Assembly: GCA_024643655.1 (NCBI GenBank)
Contig: JAHEMM010000002.1
Span: 56,768-120,767 of the forward strand
Direction of reading: 5' to 3'
DNA from: Chitinophagaceae bacterium
GTDB taxonomy: Bacteria > Bacteroidota > Bacteroidia > Chitinophagales > Chitinophagaceae
DNA: 64,000 nucleotides
Position numbers and translations under genes: made by a program. This document shows positions 19,816 through 28,917 of this stretch, in pieces. The notes under the pieces were generated by a model that worked only from the letters and a program-made list of their open reading frames with translations, made no database searches and was not told where the DNA came from. Positions within the stretch are counted from its first letter, which is position 1. Each line of letters opens with the position of its first letter.

Positions 19816-20259
19816 CTAATCCAGACTTTCCTGACAATTATCTAACTTCATTTTCTCCATCTGTTTGGCAGCGCTATTCTTAGTTACTTCTACCATCTCC
19901 ATTCTTACCCTGGTAATACTTTGTTTAACGTTACATGCTACATAATAAGTTCCTCCTGCTTCTGCATCAATTTCTATTTCAGTTTCCTTTTTAAAAAGTC
20001 CGGCACCTCCGACCTTTGTGCTGATAGTATGTTTTCCAGGGGTAACTGTAAGCCGCATGTATTTGTTATTACTTAGTTTACATTTTTTTTCATCATCAAG
20101 AAATACTGCCCAGTTTGCACCAGCAGCGCCCCATTGTCCAACTCTATAAATATAAATGTAAGTAGTATCGCCATCAGGAGTCTGAACCCTTGCATTGGCA
20201 TCAACACCTGATAAAGAGCCAATAAGAGTAATTAATGAAGCAAATAGAAACTTTCGCAT
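19816..20259 (-). CDS. DUF2846-like secreted protein
   Basis: Signal peptide; YIYRVGQWGAAGANWAVFLDDEKKCKLSNNKYMRLTVTPGKHTIST...GTYYVACNV. Confidence 0.7.
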   Translation of the reverse strand: MRKFLFASLITLIGSLSGVDANARVQTPDGDTTYIYIYRVGQWGAAGANWAVFLDDEKKCKLSNNKYMRLTVTPGKHTISTKVGGAGLFKKETEIEIDAEAGGTYYVACNVKQSITRVRMEMVEVTKNSAAKQMEKMKLDNCQESLD

Positions 20260-20408
20260 AAAATATTTTTCTCAAATATAATCTGAAAAGTAAATCGAAA
20301 ATTCCTCTTTTGCTATCAAATTAAAAAAAATATTAACATTTCTTAAATAGGTATTTGTGCAAGTTGCACGGCATTTGCTTCGTTAATAACAGGTGTGAAC
20401 AACATTAG

Positions 20409-20440
20409 TTTGCATGCCAGAACACCAAAATGTAAATTTG
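20409..20440 (+). promoter_or_regulatory. Bacteroidota-type promoter (-33 TTTG, -7 TAnnTTTG)
   Basis: TTTG at 20409-20412, 20-nt spacer, TAAATTTG at 20433-20440. Confidence 0.65.
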
Positions 20441-20441
20441 T

Positions 20442-21320
20442 ATGAATAATTATTACACTATGTCGCAATCGCTTGATGTAAAGAATCGTACACAAGCAAC
20501 TTTAATAACGGTTGGATTTGCCGTTTCTGCAATACTGCTGATGTTTCTTCTTAAATGGAAGCTACCGGAGTTTGTAAAAACTATATATGAACCCGGAATT
20601 GAAGTTGAACTTAATTTGCCAGATGAACCAGAGTTATTAGCTGATGGCGGTGGCGGTGGTGGAAATCCGGTTCAAGCAACAGGAGCACCAGGCATTGCCC
20701 CTTACACACCTCCGGCACCTGGCGAAAATCAGGATTCAAAAGATATTGAAGAAAATAATGATCTAAGTAGTCCGGCTGTAACAAGACCTGTTGTATCAAA
20801 GCCAAAAGCTACAACTATAACAAATACATCAGTTGCGAAAACACCGCCTCAACCTGTAGTTGAAGTACCTGCTCCTAAAATACCAAAAGCAGTGCTTGGA
20901 AAAACAACAACAGGAACTGGAAAAGGTGGAGGATCAGCGGACGATTATGACAGAGCTGGTGGAAGTGGAACTGGTAGCGGTGTTGGAAACGGATCTGGTA
21001 CTGGTGGCGGAAGTGGAACTGGAAATGGTGGTGGAAACGGATCCGGATCAGGTAGTGGAAGCGGACCAAAAGTAATGGGTGGTGATCGAAAAATTATTCG
21101 TCATTATTCTTTTCAAGGAGAATTGGAAAAAGCAACTATTTACGCTAATGTAAGTGTTTCACCAGAAGGTAATGGACGATTTGTTAGCATTGCAAGAGGT
21201 TCATCCAGTAGCAATAACGCTTATAAAACTGCAATTATGCAATACCTTCAGAATATAAGATTTGACAAATCAGACCATGAATCAATGGTAACAGTCCGAT
21301 TTAATTTTGAAGTAAACTAA
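20442..21320 (+). CDS. TonB-like energy transducer with glycine-rich linker
   Basis: Single N-terminal TM, Pro/Gly-rich linker, C-terminal TonB_C-like domain (ATIYANVSVSPEGNGRFVSIARGSSSSNNAYKTAIMQYLQNIRF...). True start may be ATG 20460. Confidence 0.75.
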   Translation: MNNYYTMSQSLDVKNRTQATLITVGFAVSAILLMFLLKWKLPEFVKTIYEPGIEVELNLPDEPELLADGGGGGGNPVQATGAPGIAPYTPPAPGENQDSKDIEENNDLSSPAVTRPVVSKPKATTITNTSVAKTPPQPVVEVPAPKIPKAVLGKTTTGTGKGGGSADDYDRAGGSGTGSGVGNGSGTGGGSGTGNGGGNGSGSGSGSGPKVMGGDRKIIRHYSFQGELEKATIYANVSVSPEGNGRFVSIARGSSSSNNAYKTAIMQYLQNIRFDKSDHESMVTVRFNFEVN

Positions 21321-21342
21321 AAAGAATTCAACTAATTAATAT

Positions 21343-21384
21343 AGGGATGCTTTGCTAAAACCATTGCATCCCTTTCTTATTTTT
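21343..21384 (+). terminator. Rho-independent terminator of the TonB-like gene
   Basis: AGGGATGC (21343-21350) pairs with GCATCCCT (21366-21373), followed by TTCTTATTTTT. Confidence 0.75.
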
Positions 21385-21385
21385 G
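21351..21385 (+). promoter_or_regulatory. Candidate folC promoter (TTTG / TATTTTTG)
   Basis: TTTG 21351-21354, 23-nt spacer, TATTTTTG 21378-21385, 6 nt before the folC ATG. Confidence 0.55.
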
Positions 21386-21391
21386 TACTCC

Positions 21392-22762
21392 ATGGATTAC
21401 AAAGAAACGCTGGAATATTTATTTAGCCGATTACCTATGTTCAGTAGAATTGGTGCGGCAGCTTATAAAGCTGATCTCACTAATACAATTGAACTCTGCA
21501 AATCTCTGGGCAATCCGCATCAACAAATCAAAACAGTTCATATTGCAGGCACGAATGGTAAAGGATCAGTTAGCCATATGCTTGCAGCCATATTTCAATC
21601 CGCAGGTTACAAAACAGGTTTATATACTTCTCCTCATTTAAAAGATTTCAGGGAAAGAATTAAGATTGATGGGAACATGGTAAGTGAAGATTTTGTTATT
21701 GACTTTACAAAAAAAATAAACCCACTTATTGAACAATTGAGTCCAAGCTTTTTTGAAATTACTGTAGCCATGGCTTTCGACTATTTTGCTCAGGAAAAAG
21801 TAGATATTGCTATCGTTGAAACCGGGATGGGTGGACGATTGGATAGTACCAATATTATAACTCCCGAAATTTCAGTTATAACAAATATTGGTTTTGACCA
21901 TATGCAATTCCTTGGTGATACAATTGAAAAAATTGCTTTTGAAAAAGCTGGCATAATCAAAGCCGAAATCCCAACGATAATTGGTGAGATTACTCAGGAA
22001 ACAAAACCTGTTTTTGAAAAAGTAGCAATAACGAAAAAGTCGAATTTATCTTTTGCATCAGAAAAATTTCAAATAGAGGGAATGCATTGGTATAACAATC
22101 AATTTCACCTAACTGTATTTGAAAAAGAAAGCAGCAAATCTGAAACTTACCAACTTGATTTGACAGGCATCTATCAAAGTAAAAACTTATTAACTGTATT
22201 AACTTCTTGCAACATATTAAAAGAAAAAGGTTGGCTGATTAAAGATCAACACATCAAGGATGGATTACAAAATGTTAAAAAACTAACAGGTCTTTTCGGT
22301 CGCTGGGATGTTGTTCTTACAAATCCAACAATTGTGTTAGATGTAGCACATAATGCTGAAGGGATACAACAACTCTTACAACAAATTGAATTCACTCCAC
22401 ACAAACAACTTCATTTAATCTTAGGGATGGCAAAAGATAAAGACTATGATGAAGTGTTAAAAATATTACCAAAAAATGCAATTTATTATTTTACAAAAGC
22501 AGAAATTCCAAGAGCTTTACCCGAAGAAGAATTAACAGCAAAAGCAGCTTCATATAACCTGCAAGGAAAGTCTTTTATGAATGTAAATGCTGCCTTGTAT
22601 TCAGCTTCTACTAAAGCTGATAATGATGATCTTATTATTGTTTGCGGAAGTGTATTTTTAATTGGAGAAATAAGTTTGCAAAGTATTAAAGCTATCTGGG
22701 GAAAAGAAGGCGATGGGTCATCTGCTTTCCAACTATTTGAATTACTGGATTTTTTCGTTTAA
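21392..22762 (+). CDS. folC: Bifunctional folylpolyglutamate synthase/dihydrofolate synthase
   Basis: VHIAGTNGKGSVSHMLAAIFQSAGYKTGLYTSPHLKDFRERIKIDG; ETGMGGRLDSTNII; LDVAHNAEG. Confidence 0.96.
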   Translation: MDYKETLEYLFSRLPMFSRIGAAAYKADLTNTIELCKSLGNPHQQIKTVHIAGTNGKGSVSHMLAAIFQSAGYKTGLYTSPHLKDFRERIKIDGNMVSEDFVIDFTKKINPLIEQLSPSFFEITVAMAFDYFAQEKVDIAIVETGMGGRLDSTNIITPEISVITNIGFDHMQFLGDTIEKIAFEKAGIIKAEIPTIIGEITQETKPVFEKVAITKKSNLSFASEKFQIEGMHWYNNQFHLTVFEKESSKSETYQLDLTGIYQSKNLLTVLTSCNILKEKGWLIKDQHIKDGLQNVKKLTGLFGRWDVVLTNPTIVLDVAHNAEGIQQLLQQIEFTPHKQLHLILGMAKDKDYDEVLKILPKNAIYYFTKAEIPRALPEEELTAKAASYNLQGKSFMNVNAALYSASTKADNDDLIIVCGSVFLIGEISLQSIKAIWGKEGDGSSAFQLFELLDFFV

Positions 22763-22772
22763 TCTATCCGCA

Positions 22773-23330
22773 TCATATTTGGATGTAACCTAATTCCATT
22801 AAAGCATACAAAATACAACTAACATGCATTGCCTGAACAATCTTATTCTCTTTTAGTAACAGCTTCAATTCTTCAATCGTTAACAGCACTATCTCTATTT
22901 CTTCATTTTCATCCAGCTGCTGCTCTGTAATTTTCGTACCACCAGTGGCAAGAAACATATGCAAAAGGTTGCTGTTTGTAGAGGGATTGGGAGAAATTTT
23001 TCCTAGATACTTATAATCAGAAAAGGCATACCCCGTTTCTTCCAATAGTTCTCTTGCCACTGCTTCTTTGAAATTATTATCCGAATCATCTACACATCCT
23101 CCTGGAATCTCAATACAGTTTTCGCCCAAAGCATGGCGATACTGACGAACCATAACTACTTTACCTTCTTCCGTTATAGGCACCGCTCCTACCCAAGTAG
23201 GGAAATCATACACATAATAAGGATCAACAATTTTTCCTTGAGGTGTTTCACAAACTTCTTTACGAACTTTAAACCAGCGATCGTTAAAAAGTTTTTTGGA
23301 AGAAAGAGTTCTCCATTTAAGGTCTGCCAT
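22773..23330 (-). CDS. NUDIX hydrolase (ADP-ribose pyrophosphatase-like)
   Basis: Nudix box GGCVDDSDNNFKEAVARELLEETGY. Confidence 0.95.
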   Translation of the reverse strand: MADLKWRTLSSKKLFNDRWFKVRKEVCETPQGKIVDPYYVYDFPTWVGAVPITEEGKVVMVRQYRHALGENCIEIPGGCVDDSDNNFKEAVARELLEETGYAFSDYKYLGKISPNPSTNSNLLHMFLATGGTKITEQQLDENEEIEIVLLTIEELKLLLKENKIVQAMHVSCILYALMELGYIQI

Positions 23331-23363
23331 AAATTAATCTATACTATTAATAAGTACATTATA

Positions 23364-23903
23364 TCACCAACTCATTCTTTCTCGTAAAGCGGTAATATGT
23401 GCCACATGATGTTTACAGTGCCAGGCATACATCCCTAATAAAAACCAAAGCCGCATGGTCTTTTTATGTTCCGGATGAAAAACAGTACGATTGTTCCATT
23501 CATCATCCGTTACATACTTTAATGCTTCAAACCAACGGGCATGCAAAGCATGCAATAGTGTTGTAGAAATATTTATCGGAAGCTTCCTTACATCATTCAT
23601 TTCAGCCCATTGCTTTTCATCATACGTTTTAATAGTAGGGTTTTCTTCTGTTAATGCTACTTTAAATCTGCAATAGGCGTTCATATGACTATCTGCAATA
23701 TGATGTACTAATTGATGCACTGTCCATCCGCCTTCCCGATACGGTGTATATAATTGTTTTTCATCAAGATTTAATATTGCGTTCTCAAGATGTATCGGTA
23801 AAAACTTTATTTCAGCAAGCCATTCCACTTTTTGTTCAATTGAAAATGGTTTGGGTTCATATTCGCCAATCGGATAACGAGGGTCAATTACAACTGCGGA
23901 CAT
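23364..23903 (-). CDS. YfiT-family (DinB fold) bacillithiol transferase-like protein
   Basis: DPRYPIGEYEPKPFS...REGGWTVHQLVHHIADSHMNAYCRFK...WHCKHHVAHITALRERMSW, YfiT/BstA pattern with metal-binding His residues. Confidence 0.92.
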   Translation of the reverse strand: MSAVVIDPRYPIGEYEPKPFSIEQKVEWLAEIKFLPIHLENAILNLDEKQLYTPYREGGWTVHQLVHHIADSHMNAYCRFKVALTEENPTIKTYDEKQWAEMNDVRKLPINISTTLLHALHARWFEALKYVTDDEWNNRTVFHPEHKKTMRLWFLLGMYAWHCKHHVAHITALRERMSW

Positions 23904-23913
23904 AAGAATATTT

Positions 23914-24351
23914 TTATTTAACTATTTCTAAAAGTTCTACTTCAAATATCAAAGTAGCACCTCCCGGTATATCACTTCCAGCGCCTCTGTCGCCATATGC
24001 AAGATCAGAAGGAATCCATAATCGCCAATGGCTTCCTTCTTTCATCATAGGCAATGCAATTTGCCAACCTTTAATTAAAGCTTTTAATGGAGCAGAAAAA
24101 GGCTGACCTCTTTTAAAGGAATTGTCAAATTCTTTACCGTCCAGTAATGTTCCTTTATAATGTGCTTTTACGGTTGCATTTACATCGGGATATTCACCTG
24201 ATCCTTCTTTGATCACTAAATATTGTATCCCTTCAGGAATTTCTACAATTCCTTCTAATGATTTATTAGTTTCTAAAAAGGCAGCTCCTGCTTTTTTCTG
24301 TGCTTCAATTTTGTCTGACATATATTGTTTTAATTTATTTTGAATACTCAT
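23914..24351 (-). CDS. FKBP-type peptidyl-prolyl isomerase
   Basis: VKAHYKGTLLDGKEFDNSFKRGQPFSAPLKALIKGWQIALPMMKEGSHWRLWIPSDLAYGDRG. Confidence 0.96.
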   Translation of the reverse strand: MSIQNKLKQYMSDKIEAQKKAGAAFLETNKSLEGIVEIPEGIQYLVIKEGSGEYPDVNATVKAHYKGTLLDGKEFDNSFKRGQPFSAPLKALIKGWQIALPMMKEGSHWRLWIPSDLAYGDRGAGSDIPGGATLIFEVELLEIVK

Positions 24352-24387
24352 CCGATAATAGCTACTATTAAACTTTAAAAAATACTT

Positions 24388-25149
24388 TTAGGCTTCTCTC
24401 AGTGAATGGCCAGTTAAACCTATAAATACATCTTCAAGGTTTGCTAGTTTCATTTCTTTCTTACGATCAAAACCTGAAGCGATTAAATTATCAATTAATT
24501 GATCTGGCGTATCCAACGCAATAATATTTCCATCATCAATTATCGCTACTCTGTCACATAGATATTCCGCCTCATCCATATAATGGGTCGTAATGATGAC
24601 TGTTGTTCCTCTTTCTCTTATTTTTTTTATTAACTCCCAAAGATTTCTTCTTGCCTGAGGATCTAAACCAGTAGTCGGTTCGTCGAGAAAAATTACTCTT
24701 GGCGTATTAATTAATGTAGTGGCCACTGAGAAGCGTTGTTTTTGTCCGCCACTTAATTCTTTCACTTTTGCTTTGGCTTTGTCTTGCAAGTTAACCATGT
24801 CCAGCAATTCCATCGGATCAACTTTTCTATTATATAATCCGCAGAATAAATCGATTAACTGTATTAGATTCAACCCTGGGTAATAACCACTCGTTTGTAA
24901 CTGAACACCTATTATTTTTTTTATTCCACCTGGTGAAGCATCAAGATCTAATCCATCCACAATAACTTTACCACTTGTTTTTATACGCAATGTTTCAATT
25001 ATTTCCAATGTAGTAGACTTACCTGCGCCATTTGGACCTAATAACCCAAATATTTCACCTTCAACTACATCAAATGATATTCCTTTTACTGCTTTAAAAC
25101 TGCCATAGTTTTTAACAAGATCCTTTACAGAAATAATTATTTTTTTCAT
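24388..25149 (-). CDS. ABC transporter ATP-binding protein
   Basis: Walker A GPNGAGKSTT, signature LSGGQKQRFSV, Walker B VIFLDEPTTGLDP. Confidence 0.96.
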   Translation of the reverse strand: MKKIIISVKDLVKNYGSFKAVKGISFDVVEGEIFGLLGPNGAGKSTTLEIIETLRIKTSGKVIVDGLDLDASPGGIKKIIGVQLQTSGYYPGLNLIQLIDLFCGLYNRKVDPMELLDMVNLQDKAKAKVKELSGGQKQRFSVATTLINTPRVIFLDEPTTGLDPQARRNLWELIKKIRERGTTVIITTHYMDEAEYLCDRVAIIDDGNIIALDTPDQLIDNLIASGFDRKKEMKLANLEDVFIGLTGHSLREA

Positions 25150-25158
25150 TCAAAAAAA

Positions 25159-26166
25159 TTAATCGAGATAAGTTTCTAATTCTTCCATCATTTCCTTGCT
25201 ACCAATAAACATTGGTGTACGCTGATGTAATTCAGTAGGTATTATATCCAGAATTCGTTGTTTCCCATCAGTTGCTTTACCACCTGCTACTGCCATTATA
25301 AAAGCAAATGGATTACACTCATATAATAGACGAAGCTTTCCTTCGGGCCTCTCTATTGTTCCTGGATACATAAATATACCACCCTTGATCAGATTACGAT
25401 GTACATCAGAAACCATACTACCTATATACCGCTGGGTATAAGGGCCTCCATTGGTTTTATCTTTTTTCTGACAAGTAGTTATATATTTTTTTACACCTTC
25501 TTCATACTGGAAAAAATTTCCATGATTAACAGAATATATCTTTCCTGTATCTGGACATTTGAGGTTAGGATGACTTAACTCCCATTCACCTATTGCCGGA
25601 TCTAAAGTAAAACCATTCACCCCCCTTCTGGTAGCGTAAACCAACATAGTAGAAGATCCATAAACAACATAACCAGCAGCTACTTGTTGATTTCCCGGTT
25701 GTAAAAAATCCTCTTCTTTTACAACCGTACCAATTGGAGTTATTCTTTTATAAACAGAAAAAATAGTCCCAATTGAAACATTAACATCAATATTCGCACT
25801 ACCATCAAGTGGATCATACAAACAAACATATTTCGAATTAACACTCTTTGCATCTTCAAAAGCCACAAATTCATCCAACTCTTCACTTGCTATACCAGCA
25901 CAACTTATTCCATGTCTTAGAATACCAGTAAATTGATCATTTGCATAAATATCCAATTTTTTAACTTCTTCTCCCTGAACATTAATAGTCCCATAATCAC
26001 CAAGTATATCTACCAATCCTGCCTTATTAACTTCTACATTTACTCTTTTTGCAGCTAATCCTATATTCCTTAGCAAATTTGACAGTTCTCCAGTAGCATG
26101 AGGGAAGTCTCTAAGCTGTTGAATGGTAAATTCATCTAGTGTCTGTACTTTCCTGTTAATATTCAT
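25159..26166 (-). CDS. fbp: Fructose-1,6-bisphosphatase class I
   Basis: [24 protein letters not shown]...[24 protein letters not shown]...[23 protein letters not shown]. Start likely ATG 26166 rather than 26247. Confidence 0.96.
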   Translation of the reverse strand: MNINRKVQTLDEFTIQQLRDFPHATGELSNLLRNIGLAAKRVNVEVNKAGLVDILGDYGTINVQGEEVKKLDIYANDQFTGILRHGISCAGIASEELDEFVAFEDAKSVNSKYVCLYDPLDGSANIDVNVSIGTIFSVYKRITPIGTVVKEEDFLQPGNQQVAAGYVVYGSSTMLVYATRRGVNGFTLDPAIGEWELSHPNLKCPDTGKIYSVNHGNFFQYEEGVKKYITTCQKKDKTNGGPYTQRYIGSMVSDVHRNLIKGGIFMYPGTIERPEGKLRLLYECNPFAFIMAVAGGKATDGKQRILDIIPTELHQRTPMFIGSKEMMEELETYLD

Positions 26167-26326
26167 TTTTGAAAGATTTAGATATTGACAAAAGTAAGGG
26201 ATTGGATGATAGTTTAAAAAGCCTCTATCAAAGATATACTCATGCAAGAAAATCTAAAAAACCCGGCATTTTAGCGACATTTGCAGACTTATTGATTGGC
26301 AGACAATAAAATCGATAATTTATAGC

Positions 26327-27589
26327 ATGAAGATTTTTAAATTCGGAGGAGCATCCGTCAGTAGCGTAGAAAGGATTCTAAACCTTGGACATATTATGAA
26401 ACATTGGGACAATGAAAAAATTGTCGTTATCGTTTCTGCGATGGGTAAAACAACCAATGCACTCGAAAAAGTTGTAGATGCATTTACAGCTAACAAACAA
26501 GAAGAAGCAATACAGTTGTTTAATCAAATCAAACAACAACACCTTTCTACAGCCAAATATGTATTAGTTACGCATTACTTAGCATGCGAAAAACAATTAA
26601 AAGATTTCTTTACAGAAGTAGAATGGCTACTTTATGATACGCCGGTTAGAGAATATGATTATTATTATGACCAGATAGTATGTGCTGGCGAATTATTTTC
26701 CACTTCCATTATTAGTGCTTTTTTGAACGAAATAGGGATTCAGAACAAATGGATTGATGTAAGAGATATTATTAGAACAAATGATGATTTTAGAAACGCC
26801 GAAATAGATTGGAATTTCACAAAGCAAAATGTCGATAAAATAGTAACCCCTTACTTTAACAATTATAAAATTGTACTAACGCAAGGTTTTATTGGTGCTA
26901 CTGATGAAAATGAAAGCACAACACTTGGACGAGAAGGAAGTGATTATACTGCAGCTGTATTTGCCAATCTTTTGGACGCAGAAAGTGTTACGATATGGAA
27001 AGATGTAGTAAGTGTAATGAATGCCGATCCTAAACAATTTGCAAAAGCTATTCCTATTGCAGAGTTAAATTATAAAGAAACATTGGAAATGGCTTATTAT
27101 GGCGCACAGGTTATTCATCCAAAAACAATAAAACCGCTTCAGAATAAGAGCATCCCACTGATTGTAAAATGTTTTATTGATCCAACATTGCCGGGTACAG
27201 AGATTCACAATAAAACTTTAAAAAAACTTCCCCCGATTATTGTATTAAAAGAAAATCAAGTTTTACTGAAAGTAACTACGAAAGATTTTTCTTTTGTTGG
27301 AGATCATGAAGTAAGACGGCTATATGAGCTCTTTGAAGGATTACATTTGAAGCCCAATCTTACACAAATTGGAGCAATCAGTTTTATTTGTGTTTTAGAT
27401 TTTTGGCCAGAAAAAATAGAAAAGCTAGCATTAAAAGCTTCAGAGTTTTTAAATGTTGAGCTTACAAAAGAGTTATCACTTCTTACCATTCGGCATTATA
27501 CAAAAGAAATATTTGAAGAGTTAACAAGCGAAAAAACAATTTTAATTCGCCAACAAACAATGGACACAATTCAGGTTTTGCTTAAATAA
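26327..27589 (+). CDS. Aspartate kinase
   Basis: MKIFKFGGASVSSVERI...TLGREGSDYTAAVFANLLDAESVTIWKDVVSVMNADPK. Confidence 0.94.
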   Translation: MKIFKFGGASVSSVERILNLGHIMKHWDNEKIVVIVSAMGKTTNALEKVVDAFTANKQEEAIQLFNQIKQQHLSTAKYVLVTHYLACEKQLKDFFTEVEWLLYDTPVREYDYYYDQIVCAGELFSTSIISAFLNEIGIQNKWIDVRDIIRTNDDFRNAEIDWNFTKQNVDKIVTPYFNNYKIVLTQGFIGATDENESTTLGREGSDYTAAVFANLLDAESVTIWKDVVSVMNADPKQFAKAIPIAELNYKETLEMAYYGAQVIHPKTIKPLQNKSIPLIVKCFIDPTLPGTEIHNKTLKKLPPIIVLKENQVLLKVTTKDFSFVGDHEVRRLYELFEGLHLKPNLTQIGAISFICVLDFWPEKIEKLALKASEFLNVELTKELSLLTIRHYTKEIFEELTSEKTILIRQQTMDTIQVLLK

Positions 27590-27593
27590 TGTC

Positions 27594-28784
27594 TCAAAGC
27601 TTTTCCACAGTAATTGTTTGGATCATTTTTTTAGCAACAGGTTTGTTATGTAAAATAGCAGGTTTCCAGGTACCCATATTTTCCATCCGGGTAATTAGTT
27701 CATCATTCAGATGATTGGTACCAGTAATACTTTTTAAAACTTTAAAATTAACCGGCACTCCATCTTTATCAATTATAAATTCTAATTGAACATATGTTTT
27801 CTTTACCCCTTTTGGTAAAAACTCTGCAACTTCCTGTCCTACATTATCAAGGTATATCATGAAAGCTTTGGCGCCTCCCGGGAATTCAGGCCATTGGTGT
27901 ACTGCCTCAACTAATTCACCTAAAACTCTGGTACGATGTGCTACAGGCGGCCTTTTAATGTCATTTTCAACCAGCAAATTTTTTGATTTTCTTGGTGGCG
28001 CATCATTGATAATATACTCACCTTCTTCATTAATCAATACGACCGGTATTTGTTTGTACTTTTCAAAATATTCAAACGCATCTTCCATCCGATCAGAGAA
28101 ATCTTTCAACTTTTGATTGATTTTAGTAAGGCCATCTAAATACTTAATACTTTTTTCTTTATTGTAAGCAATTGGGAAAATATGAACAGGAATAAAATCT
28201 TGCCCCTGACTTTTGCTAAATGCAGCCAACACATATAATTCGTCGATCTGCTTATCAGTAATTGGTATGCAACCAACCGTTACACAACTACCATGAATAT
28301 AAATAGCACTACCGGGTCTCTCAGCATCACTAAGAATTTTATCCGAAGCATTTGGATAGTTCAATCCCAATGATAAATAATAGTTGCTTTTTGGATTGAA
28401 TTCATTAATGTAATAAAATCCTTCCGGCACCTGATAATCACCTTCCATTCTTTTTGGCCCTAAAGTTCCTGCCAAAGCACAGACTTTGTAAGTTTTAAAA
28501 AGCTGAAACTTATCCTTTAAATCATTCTTAACCCAAACCTCCAACTGGCTATCGTACTTAAATGAACGGATGTACATATACTTTGCCGGCCATTCTATTT
28601 TTTTTTCTGCAAATTGCTTTTGCAATGTGTCCAATTTTCTTTCAAAAGCTTCGGTAGGTCGGGGGAAATTTCTTTGATAATCTATAAAAGAATACGAATT
28701 AGACCCTCCGCGGACAGCAGATGGTTGTGCAGAAATTGCTAATGTAGATCCAATTATAAAAGTAATTAAAATGAGGTTCTTCAT
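27594..28784 (-). CDS. L,D-transpeptidase (YkuD) with C-terminal TonB_C-like domain, secreted
   Basis: Signal peptide MKNLILITFIIGSTLAISAQ; YkuD active site IYIHGSCVTVGCIPIT; C-terminal VQLEFIIDKDGVPVNFKVLKSITG...NMGTWKPAILHNKPVAKKMIQTITVEKL resembles TonB_C. Confidence 0.85.
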   Translation of the reverse strand: MKNLILITFIIGSTLAISAQPSAVRGGSNSYSFIDYQRNFPRPTEAFERKLDTLQKQFAEKKIEWPAKYMYIRSFKYDSQLEVWVKNDLKDKFQLFKTYKVCALAGTLGPKRMEGDYQVPEGFYYINEFNPKSNYYLSLGLNYPNASDKILSDAERPGSAIYIHGSCVTVGCIPITDKQIDELYVLAAFSKSQGQDFIPVHIFPIAYNKEKSIKYLDGLTKINQKLKDFSDRMEDAFEYFEKYKQIPVVLINEEGEYIINDAPPRKSKNLLVENDIKRPPVAHRTRVLGELVEAVHQWPEFPGGAKAFMIYLDNVGQEVAEFLPKGVKKTYVQLEFIIDKDGVPVNFKVLKSITGTNHLNDELITRMENMGTWKPAILHNKPVAKKMIQTITVEKL

Positions 28785-28917
28785 ACTAGTTTCAATAAAA
28801 ATAACGATGATCAATAAATAATATTATTGACTTAATGGTAAACTATTCGTAAATATAATTAAAACGAAAGTTGTGTAATAATCGAAATGCCCGTTATTAA
28901 CAATTCTAACACAATGT

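Noticed and set aside
20860-21075. ORFs overlapping the glycine-rich linker on both strands
   Set aside because: Repeat-driven alternate frames of the TonB-like gene.
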